DNA of 30,745 nucleotides from the NCBI GenBank assembly GCA_031254995.1, contig JAIRTJ010000095.1, positions 1 through 30,745 of the forward strand. Reading direction: 5' to 3'. The stretch comes from Eubacteriales Family XIII. Incertae Sedis bacterium. GTDB lineage: Bacteria; Bacillota; Clostridia; Peptostreptococcales; Anaerovoracaceae. The position numbers were made by a program, and so were the translations under genes. Positions 15,197 through 24,189 of the stretch are shown one piece after another; within the stretch, counting starts at the first letter, position 1; each line of letters starts with the position of its first letter. The notes beneath the pieces were generated by a model that worked only from the letters and a program-made list of their open reading frames with translations, had not been told where the DNA came from and searched no databases.

Positions 15197-15671
15197 CCTC
15201 TTTCGCGATCTTTGCGAGATCCGCGATCTTGTCCCTGAGGTATTCCGCGCGCTCGGACGTAAGTCCGGGGATGACCTTTTCGCCTCCCGCCGTGACGATT
15301 TTGACGGAGGAAAGACCGAACGCGCGCATGATCGGACCCTGCGTCGTATCCGTGAACTGCACGCGCACCATGGGGATGATCGTCCTCGTGATGAAAAACA
15401 GGCCTTCCATGATGTCGATTTCGTCCGGCAACAATTCGTATCGCCATCGCGCGTATCGCACGCGGGGAAAGAACAAGAACGAAGGTATTCTCCAAAAAAG
15501 GATGATGCAGGAAGGGATGATGAACGACAGGGGACCGACGTCGAAGAAGATTGTGAGGATAATGAGCGGGCCGAAAGTCACGAGCGCCAGAAAAAACGTT
15601 CCGATCAGGCCGGTGATTCTCCACACCTTTTTAATCTTTTCATTCAACCGTTCGGACGGAATTTCTCTCAT
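15189..15671 (-). CDS. ydbS: YdbS-like membrane protein with one bPH2 domain
   Basis: A 160-residue partner of YdbT. A short cytosolic N-terminus is followed by two membrane helices (about 17-40 and 45-67), then one bPH2 domain with YARWRYELLPDEIDIMEGLFF, IPMVRVQFTDTTQGPI and FGLSSVKIVTAGG. The family usually occurs as the small-large ydbS-ydbT pair, as here, with overlapping reading frames. A GAGGTG ribosome site precedes the ATG at 15671. It has its own promoter at 15760-15788, so it need not depend on walRK read-through, although it lies directly downstream of walK. Biochemical function is not established for the family. Confidence 0.83.
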   Translation of the reverse strand: MREIPSERLNEKIKKVWRITGLIGTFFLALVTFGPLIILTIFFDVGPLSFIIPSCIILFWRIPSFLFFPRVRYARWRYELLPDEIDIMEGLFFITRTIIPMVRVQFTDTTQGPIMRAFGLSSVKIVTAGGEKVIPGLTSERAEYLRDKIADLAKIAKEDV

Positions 15672-15759
15672 GCTTTCACCTCATCTTTGATTTTGCTTGA
15701 GCGTCGTCCGCTTATGATCCCGCATCGGGAATCACAAAAAATATTATTGCAATACAACT

Positions 15760-15788
15760 ATTATACTTTTGTCCTTCGTGAAATGCAA
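15760..15788 (-). promoter_or_regulatory. Promoter of ydbST
   Basis: Minus strand: TTGCAT (15783-15788), 17 bp, TATAAT (15760-15765), about 90 bp before the ydbS ATG. The -35 and -10 hexamers are identical to those of the rpsF operon promoter. The leader contains a small TCCCG-ATG-CGGGA hairpin with no evident function. It looks like a housekeeping rather than a sigma-W promoter. Confidence 0.7.
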
Positions 15789-15837
15789 TCGAATCCTTTT
15801 CGACCGGGCGGAGGCGCGAGATCGGAGCGGAGTCGCG

Positions 15838-17151
15838 CTACAGGATCCCGCGTTTGCCTCTGACGCGGGGCAGCGGCAATGCGACGACGACCATCGTTCC
15901 CTTCCCTAAGATGCTTTCGATATCGATGCTTCCTTTGTGTTCTTCGATGATCTGCTTGGAGATGGCGAGGCCGAGACCCGTGCCGCCCATGCTGCGACTC
16001 GACCGGGATCTGTCCACGCGGAAAAACCGCTCGAATACGCGCGACAATTCCTTCTCCGGGATGCCGATTCCGTTATCCATGACTACGATCTTCACCTCGT
16101 CGCCCTTGCGAAAGACGTCCACGTCTATCCTTCCGCCCTCCTGCGTGTATTTGATCGAGTTGCTCAGGATATTCAGCGCCACCTGCTCGATCCGGTCCCT
16201 GTCCATATTCAGCATGATCGACAGGTCGCGATCGAAGATGAGATTGACGTGTTGTCTCTTGCTTTTCGCGAACATGTCGATCTTCTTCACCGCCGTTCGC
16301 ACAAGCGCGACTATGTCCGATTCTTCCTTGTACCATTTCTGTTGCTTGGTATCCAGTCTCGAAAGCTGCAACAGATCCTTGACCAAACGATTCATGCGAT
16401 CGGTCTCGCTGTTGATGATTTCGAGGAATTCCTTGGCCGTCTCCGCGTCCTCCGCCCCGCCCTCGAGCAGGGTCTCCGTATATCCCTTGATCGAGGTGAG
16501 AGGCGTTTTGAGCTCGTGCGAGACATTTGCCACGAAATCGATCTGCATGTTGTCGATTCGTTGACGTTCCGTTACGTCTTGAAGAATGATGATGATGCCT
16601 TCCTCCCCGCCCGACGCGTCCCTGAATTTGTCGTAGCGCACCTCATAAACCGCACCGCCGTAGGAGAAATTGCCCTCTGTCACGCCGTTTTCGAGATTGC
16701 GAAGGATTTCGGACAGGGTCAGAGAATCGCTGAACCGCAAAATGATACCGTCGTATTTTCGGTGAACGGCGTCCTCGTCCGATATGCGCAGCATGCGCCG
16801 CGCCGCGTCGTTTGCGTGAATTATGCGCCCCGTCCCGGAAACGGCGATCATCCCGTCGGCCATCTGCTTCAAAATGGTCTCCAATTTGTCCTTTTCCGTC
16901 GTGATTTCGGAATAGTTCTCGTCCAACTTTCGACGCAGGACGTCGATGTCTTCGATGATTGAGTCGGACAGTCCGGCCGAGGAAAAAAAAGCCGACAGCG
17001 TGACGACGGCGACGGCAATCATTGCCGAAAGAGGGAAAGACAGGTTGAGATTCAAAAGTATGCGAATAATGACAGATGCGAGCGCCGCAAGCGACGCGAC
17101 AAGAATCACGATCTTGGGCCTTATATTTTGAAACCCGTGAGGCTTGGGCAT
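15838..17151 (-). CDS. walK: Sensor histidine kinase, WalK/VicK-PhoR type, short sensor region
   Basis: A 437-residue membrane kinase paired with the adjacent response regulator. Two hydrophobic helices (about 13-35 and 40-58) are joined by only a few residues, so there is no sizeable extracellular sensor domain. A coiled segment (65-95) leads to a PAS domain (about 92-195), then the phosphoacceptor region VANVSHELKTPLTS (208-220, H212). The ATPase domain has N-box NILSNSIKY (327-335), G1 DNGIGIPE (359-366) and G2 GGTGLGLAIS (389-398). No clear HAMP domain is visible. Canonical Bacillus WalK is longer, with an extracellular PAS; this one is nearer the short VicK plan. The ATG follows the walR stop by 3 bp, with AGGAGG nine bases upstream. 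The WalK assignment rests on neighbourhood; PhoR-like is the alternative. Confidence 0.85.
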   Translation of the reverse strand: MPKPHGFQNIRPKIVILVASLAALASVIIRILLNLNLSFPLSAMIAVAVVTLSAFFSSAGLSDSIIEDIDVLRRKLDENYSEITTEKDKLETILKQMADGMIAVSGTGRIIHANDAARRMLRISDEDAVHRKYDGIILRFSDSLTLSEILRNLENGVTEGNFSYGGAVYEVRYDKFRDASGGEEGIIIILQDVTERQRIDNMQIDFVANVSHELKTPLTSIKGYTETLLEGGAEDAETAKEFLEIINSETDRMNRLVKDLLQLSRLDTKQQKWYKEESDIVALVRTAVKKIDMFAKSKRQHVNLIFDRDLSIMLNMDRDRIEQVALNILSNSIKYTQEGGRIDVDVFRKGDEVKIVVMDNGIGIPEKELSRVFERFFRVDRSRSSRSMGGTGLGLAISKQIIEEHKGSIDIESILGKGTMVVVALPLPRVRGKRGIL

Positions 17152-17154
17152 GGC

Positions 17155-17853
<699 letters not shown>

Positions 17854-17868
17854 GTCGATCGCTCTCCC

Positions 17869-19674
17869 TTACAGATAATTCATGGGGTTCTTTGGCACGC
17901 CGTTGATGTGCACCTCGAAGTGCAGATGCGGCCCCGTCGTATTCCCGGAATTTCCGCTCGTGGCGATGCGTTGTCCTTGAAATACGGACTGTCCGACGCT
18001 CACGGAGATCTTGCTGAGATGTGCGTATACCGTCAGCCTGCCGCCGCCGTGATCTATGCGGATCGTATTTCCGAGGCCGTCGCCGCGATTGCCCGCGAAT
18101 ACGACCTTGCCGCCGTCGGCCGCGTATACGGGCGCGTAACGGACGCCGATGTCGATGCCCATGTGCGTCCGTCCCCACCTGGGTCCGAAGTTCGAGGTCA
18201 CAGACCCGCTTGCGGGACGGATGAAATATCCCAGGCCGATGAGCGGCGGAAGTTCCTTCGTGCCTCGGAGCACTTGCGCGGACACGGGTTCTTCGAGTAT
18301 CTCGAAATCCAAAATCTCTCGGTTGATTTCCGAGCCGTTCACCTTCGCGATGTCGGCGGTGACCTTGCGCAGGCCGTTCACACCCGCGACCTTCTCGATC
18401 AACTCGCCCTCATAATAATTGTTCGAATCCTCGTAAATCGTCTCAAACGGGAAAGACTCCTCGTAGATGGCCGTTTCCGTCGTCAGCAGATTGATCAGGG
18501 ATCGTTGCTCTTCCATTTGAATCTCTTCGCCCTCGTGAACCAAGTCCTGATCGAGGTCGGGATTGAGCCGCTGCATCTCCTCGATCGTCACGCCGTGAGC
18601 CTGCGCGATTCCGGATACGGTGTCCCCCGCTTTCACTGTGTAGATCTTCGCTTCGATAAAGCCTTTCATGACCTCGGCGAGTACATCCCTGGGATCATCG
18701 ATATTTTCCGACATCGTCTCCGTCTCCGATATATTCACGGCTTCGAGGAACGAGATCTCCTTGAATTCCGACGGATCGCGATCCTTCAAATAATGGCTTT
18801 TCACCTCGTCTAAAATAGCGTTTGCGTCGTCGGGGTTGCTGAAGACGCCGATCTCCGCGTCGTCCGCCTCGAGGACATAACCCTTCACGCGCACCTCCTT
18901 CAGGTAGGTTAAATTGTCGAGAACATCCTCCTTCGTGTCCAAGGTCTCGACAGCCGAGGGACCCGCGACGATGACCTTTGTAAACTCGATGTCCTCCTCG
19001 TCGTCTATGATGATCTCCGCGCCGTTTTCCGCATTCAGCTTGTCTTTGACGAGAGCGACCGTTTCATAGACCTGCTCCCGATCGCGCACGATGCCCAAGA
19101 CCTTGCCCTGGTAGCTGTATTCGTATGCGGTGACGTTGTTCGATATGACAAAGGCCGTGACGACGATGAAACAAGCTGAGAAAAACCCGCCCAACAGAGC
19201 TTTTTTGTGCATATCCGAATAGACTCGCACCGTGTAGAATTTTTCGTCGAGCGCGTAAAAAGCTCTGATCGCCTCGACGCGACCGCGTCGTCCGATGATG
19301 AGCATTCGCCGAAATGCGATCGAGCGAATGCCCTCTGTTCGCTCCATGAATTGCGCGCATGCGCGCCGGGCGAAGGCGACAATCGCTTCTTTTGAAAAAT
19401 CCGCGCCCTTGAGACGAGAGATCGCGGCGCTCGCGCGCGAAATGATTTCGGACGATTTCTTTCGGAAAGTTTTCGCGACTCTCCGCAACTGCGGCAATCT
19501 GACATCAAGCAACAAGATGCGGTTCGCTTGAAGCGAAAATCCAAGTCTTCGTTGCAGATGTTTCAAAAGCAACAAAGCCGCCCGTCGTTCCGTTCCTATG
19601 CGAATCCGGAGGTTTAGGACGCCCTTTCTTACATTTTTTTTACTTTTGCCTAACAGTTCTTTTACAAAACCCAT
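17869..19674 (-). CDS. M23-family peptidoglycan peptidase with LysM and G5 domains
   Basis: A 601-residue cell-wall hydrolase anchored by one membrane helix (about 158-180) after a long basic cytosolic N-terminus. The extracellular part carries a LysM domain (about 344-388, YTVKAGDTVSGIAQAHGVT), a G5-like domain (about 403-475) and a C-terminal LytM/M23 domain (about 482-600). The last has zinc ligands H504 and D508 (THMGID), a catalytic-region H in YAHLSK, and H583/H585 (GPHLHFEV). It probably cleaves peptide cross-bridges during growth. It heads the transcript that continues into walR and walK. The ATG at 19674 has no ribosome site and coincides with the predicted +1, suggesting a leaderless mRNA; the GTG at 19680 would lie upstream of that +1. 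Confidence 0.87.
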   Translation of the reverse strand: MGFVKELLGKSKKNVRKGVLNLRIRIGTERRAALLLLKHLQRRLGFSLQANRILLLDVRLPQLRRVAKTFRKKSSEIISRASAAISRLKGADFSKEAIVAFARRACAQFMERTEGIRSIAFRRMLIIGRRGRVEAIRAFYALDEKFYTVRVYSDMHKKALLGGFFSACFIVVTAFVISNNVTAYEYSYQGKVLGIVRDREQVYETVALVKDKLNAENGAEIIIDDEEDIEFTKVIVAGPSAVETLDTKEDVLDNLTYLKEVRVKGYVLEADDAEIGVFSNPDDANAILDEVKSHYLKDRDPSEFKEISFLEAVNISETETMSENIDDPRDVLAEVMKGFIEAKIYTVKAGDTVSGIAQAHGVTIEEMQRLNPDLDQDLVHEGEEIQMEEQRSLINLLTTETAIYEESFPFETIYEDSNNYYEGELIEKVAGVNGLRKVTADIAKVNGSEINREILDFEILEEPVSAQVLRGTKELPPLIGLGYFIRPASGSVTSNFGPRWGRTHMGIDIGVRYAPVYAADGGKVVFAGNRGDGLGNTIRIDHGGGRLTVYAHLSKISVSVGQSVFQGQRIATSGNSGNTTGPHLHFEVHINGVPKNPMNYL

Positions 19675-19680
19675 GGGCAC

Positions 19681-19709
19681 ATTATACTATACGCGTGTTT
19701 TCAATTCAA
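19681..19709 (-). promoter_or_regulatory. Promoter of the M23 peptidase-walR-walK transcript, abutting the ATG
   Basis: Minus strand: TTGAAT (19704-19709), 17 bp, TATAAT (19681-19686). Six bases follow before position 19674, the A of the ATG, which is the usual +1 distance. It lies in the short gap after the DnaD-type gene. Confidence 0.72.
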
Positions 19710-19737
19710 ACATCTTCGCCCGATCTTCACCGGATTT

Positions 19738-20982
19738 TCACATTGTTTTCTCCGATATTTTGAAGCATGAACAACTAACCCCATTATCCAGTATGCCGGT
19801 GTCCTTACAGAGGGGGCAATGGTACAATATATCCGTGTAATTGATCGGAAATCCCGATTTTTCCATCAACGCGTCCCGCTCGGCGGCCTTCTTTTCCGCG
19901 CGGCTTTTGATCTGTGTTGCGGCGTCTTTTCGGTTGTCCGCTCCGGAAATCATGACGCCGACCAATTCCATATTCAGATCCGAGATCTCCTTATCCAGGA
20001 TTTTGATCTCGGGGCAACGCGCGTAGACTTCCGCGACTCTGCTCTTCGCCGAGTTCTCGCTGTCCAAGCGCCGCGTCTCATAGAAGCGTTTTCGGTTCGT
20101 CTTTCCGCTTGCGGCCGATGGCAAGTTCCCGCCGGATTTTTCGAAATCGCTCTCGATGATCTTCTTCACGTAGGCGAACTTGTTGTTTTTTCCGGCTGCC
20201 TTGCGACATACGTCCAATATGCTTTCGAGGCTCATGCCCATGTCGTCCAACCACAGGTCGAAGGCGCTTCGCTCCGCATCCGTGACGGAAGAGGATCCCA
20301 AGCCCAGAGCCTTCATGATCTGCTTGTATTGACCGTATCTGAGGTCGCAACGCTCCAAGTATTCGGTCACAGCCTCCTCCGTGCGCAGATTTCGTTCGTC
20401 CCAGTCCCGCACGATTCCCTCGACATAGGATGCGCCGAAGCGCTTGCCCTTCTTCACGCAATAACGATAGGCGCAAGCGATGATCTCGGGGCCGACGTCG
20501 TAATCCTCGAGCATAAATCCGATCTTCTGATAGTCGCCCCCCGGGATCGGCTTGCCCGTGATGCGCTCTATCTCCCTGAAGAGTTCTTTCAGCGCGGCGT
20601 GCCCCAGACCCGCGCCGTAGGCGGCCTTTCCCGTCTGTTTCTCGGCGGCGGCATCTCCGGCGTTGCTGAAAACTCCGCTCTTTAAGTCGATGAAGATCAC
20701 GTTGTAGCGCAGTTTGTCGTCGGGATCGGGATATATCTTGCGAATAGCCCTGTATTTTTCAAAGTACGTCCACGCCGCTGACACATCCTCGACGCTCAGA
20801 CCCAAGTTCTTCGCGATGCTCTCGTTGGAAAGGATGTGATTGATGCCGGAATACATGAAGGCATAGAGGTACACCTTTACATGATTTCCCGGCGCATCGG
20901 GCAGATATTCCGCAATGAAGATATTCGGCACCGGCGTATCATCGAGGAAATAATTTTTGGATTTTTCTCTCTTAAAATCCAT
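19738..20982 (-). CDS. DnaD-type replication initiator fused to a DnaC/DnaI-like N-terminal zinc region, without AAA+ domain
   Basis: A 414-residue protein. Residues 15-100 resemble the DnaD winged-helix domain (VKVYLYAFMYSG, SNESIAKNLGLS). Two DnaD/DnaB_2-type helical repeats follow at about 128-208 (YDVGPEIIACAYRYCVKKGK, YVEGIVRDW) and 215-283 (MGMSLESILDVCRKA, FAYVKKIIESD). Residues 315-408 instead resemble the start of a DnaC/DnaI-type helicase loader: a charged helical region, then GFPINYTDILYHCPLCKDTG with C389, C392, C404 and C406 as a probable zinc site. The protein stops right there, with no Walker motifs. DnaD and loader genes are normally separate neighbours in Clostridia. The ATG directly abuts the purA stop. 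It probably helps load DnaB, encoded two genes upstream. Confidence 0.85.
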   Translation of the reverse strand: MDFKREKSKNYFLDDTPVPNIFIAEYLPDAPGNHVKVYLYAFMYSGINHILSNESIAKNLGLSVEDVSAAWTYFEKYRAIRKIYPDPDDKLRYNVIFIDLKSGVFSNAGDAAAEKQTGKAAYGAGLGHAALKELFREIERITGKPIPGGDYQKIGFMLEDYDVGPEIIACAYRYCVKKGKRFGASYVEGIVRDWDERNLRTEEAVTEYLERCDLRYGQYKQIMKALGLGSSSVTDAERSAFDLWLDDMGMSLESILDVCRKAAGKNNKFAYVKKIIESDFEKSGGNLPSAASGKTNRKRFYETRRLDSENSAKSRVAEVYARCPEIKILDKEISDLNMELVGVMISGADNRKDAATQIKSRAEKKAAERDALMEKSGFPINYTDILYHCPLCKDTGILDNGVSCSCFKISEKTM

Positions 20983-22269
20983 TTAAAGGATGTCCTCTCG
21001 AGCGATGGTGTGCTCCCTGCCTGAGCCGACCGAAACGATTTTAACCGGGACGCCCGCGATCTCTTCGACGGCGGAGATGTACGCCTTCGCATTTGCGGGC
21101 AGATCGTCCCACGTACGACATTCCGTCAAGCTCGCGTTCCAACCCTTCACCGTTCTGTAGAGAGGTTTGCTTCCTTTTAAAGCAACGGCGCTCGCGGGAA
21201 AATATTCGAGGATCTCGCCGTTTTTCTCATAGGCGTGGCACAGCTTGATTTCGTCGAAATCATCCAACACGTCGAGCAACATGAGCGCGAGACTCGTCAT
21301 GCCGTTTATGCGCGCGGAATGCCGCACGACGACGCCGTCAAACCAACCGCAACGCCTGGGACGACCCGTCGTGGTGCCGAACTCTCTGCCTTTTTCGCGG
21401 ATCATGTCGCCGACTTCGTCCGTCAATTCCGTGACCATCGGTCCCGCTCCGACCCTCGTGGTATACGCCTTCGTAATACCGATGACCTCGCAGGCCGTAC
21501 TCAGGCCGATGCCCGCGCCGACGGCGAATCCGCCCGACGTGGGGTGAGAAGATGTTACAAAAGGATAGGTGCCGAAATCCAAATCCAACATGGATCCCTG
21601 CGCTCCTTCGAGAAGAACCGTTTTACCCGCCGAAATCGCCTCGTGAACCATGACGCTCGTGTCGCGCACATAGGGGGCGAGCCTCTTTCCGTAGGCGACG
21701 TATTCTTCCGTGACGGCTTCCTTGTCCAGCGGCGTACCGCCGTACAGCTTTACGATGATTTCATTCTTCGCGTCAACGCGTTGAGCGAACGCCGCGCGAA
21801 AGGAGTCCTCGTCCAAGAGATCGCAGACCCTGAGGCCGCATCTCTCGACCTTGTCCGTGTAACACGGTCCTATGCCCTTCAGAGTGGTTCCGATGCTGTC
21901 TGAGCCTCGCGCCTTTTCAGCAAGCGCATCCAACGTTTTATGGTAGGGGAATACGATATGCGCCCGGTCGCTGACATAGATGCCGTCGATATTCGCGCCG
22001 CCCGCGTCGAGCTCTTCGATCTCGGAAAAGAAGTCTGCGGGATCAAAAGCCACGCCGTTGCCTATGATGTTGATCGTACCCGCGTTGAGAACGCCCGAGG
22101 GTACGAGGTGCAACGCGTATTTCTTTCCCTCGATCACAACGGTATGTCCTGCGTTGCCTCCGCCCTGCGCCCGCACGACCATATCGGCCTTGCTCGCCAG
22201 ATAGTCAATGATCTTGCCCTTACCCTCATCTCCCCATTGGGAACCTATTACCGCCGTTACGTTTTTCAT
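20983..22269 (-). CDS. purA: Adenylosuccinate synthetase
   Basis: Makes adenylosuccinate from IMP, aspartate and GTP, the first committed step to AMP. The 428-residue protein has the P-loop-like GSQWGDEGKGK (9-19), catalytic D14, GGGNAGHTVV with H42, the IMP-binding segment SIGTTLKGIGPCYTDKVER, LLEGAQGSMLDLDFGTYPFVTSSHPTSG split across the central domain, TTGRPRRCGWFDG and the C-terminal nucleotide-binding SVGSGREHT. It is full length. GGGGAGAA precedes the ATG. Its stop TAA is immediately followed by the ATG of the DnaD-type gene, so the two are tightly coupled. It lies 41 bp downstream of dnaB, as in Bacillus where purA follows the helicase gene. Confidence 0.97.
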   Translation of the reverse strand: MKNVTAVIGSQWGDEGKGKIIDYLASKADMVVRAQGGGNAGHTVVIEGKKYALHLVPSGVLNAGTINIIGNGVAFDPADFFSEIEELDAGGANIDGIYVSDRAHIVFPYHKTLDALAEKARGSDSIGTTLKGIGPCYTDKVERCGLRVCDLLDEDSFRAAFAQRVDAKNEIIVKLYGGTPLDKEAVTEEYVAYGKRLAPYVRDTSVMVHEAISAGKTVLLEGAQGSMLDLDFGTYPFVTSSHPTSGGFAVGAGIGLSTACEVIGITKAYTTRVGAGPMVTELTDEVGDMIREKGREFGTTTGRPRRCGWFDGVVVRHSARINGMTSLALMLLDVLDDFDEIKLCHAYEKNGEILEYFPASAVALKGSKPLYRTVKGWNASLTECRTWDDLPANAKAYISAVEEIAGVPVKIVSVGSGREHTIAREDIL

Positions 22270-22310
22270 ATTCTCCCCATTTCTTCTATCGCGAAATATG
22301 CGCGGCCGCG

Positions 22311-23655
<1,345 letters not shown>

Positions 23656-23663
<8 letters not shown>

Positions 23664-24105
23664 TCGCTTCCACCAATACGCGAACGGTTGCGACGATCTC
23701 CGGATAGATCCTTATTTCTGCGGGATGCGTTCCGCATGTCTTTATCGGCGCGTCCAAGAGGATCTTTCGCTTATCGACGTATACGCCGTGTTGCTCGTTT
23801 ACCGCCTGAGCGATACCCTGCGCGGTGACAGAGCCGAAGAGCCTGCCGCCTTCTCCGGACTTGGTCTTGATCGTGACGCTGAGATTGTCGATCTTCTCCG
23901 CGATTTCCCTCGCCTGTTCCGTCTCCTGCGCTTTCTTCGCGGCCAAAGCGGCTTTTCGCTTTTCGAGGTTCTTCATGTTCGCTTCCGTGGCGCTTACCGC
24001 GAGATTTCTCGGAAACAGCATGTTTCTCGCATAACCGTCGTTGACCTTTACCACGTCGCCCGCTTTGCCCTTGCCTGCAACATCTTCCAATAATATTATT
24101 TTCAT
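23656..24105 (-). CDS. rplI: 50S ribosomal protein L9
   Basis: Large-subunit protein with two RNA-binding domains joined by a long helix. The 149-residue sequence has the signature start MKIILLEDVAGKGKAGDVV, GYARNMLFPRNLAV (about 25-38), the charged connecting helix (about 40-80) and the C-terminal GGRLFGSVTAQGIAQAV and KILLDAPIKTCGTH segments. The ATG at 24105 fits the conserved N-terminus and has GAGG nine bases upstream; an ATG at 24120 would add five residues and has its ribosome site too close. It overlaps dnaB by 8 bp, suggesting coupling of the two. Confidence 0.97.
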
Positions 24106-24189
24106 ACTTTTTTGCCTCATTTCCCTTTCACTGCAACTTTTGCGCTTCGTTGCCGCTCGAATTTCGCGTTGCGGCCGCGGAGCGAATCG

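Noticed and set aside
15814..15838. Terminator hairpin after walK
   Set aside because: GCGCGA/TCGCGC pairs perfectly, but no T-run follows, so factor-independent termination is not supported.
19710..19745. WalR-type binding site upstream of the M23 gene
   Set aside because: A TGTGAA-N5-GGTGAA stretch only partly fits the TGTWAH direct repeat; too weak to call.
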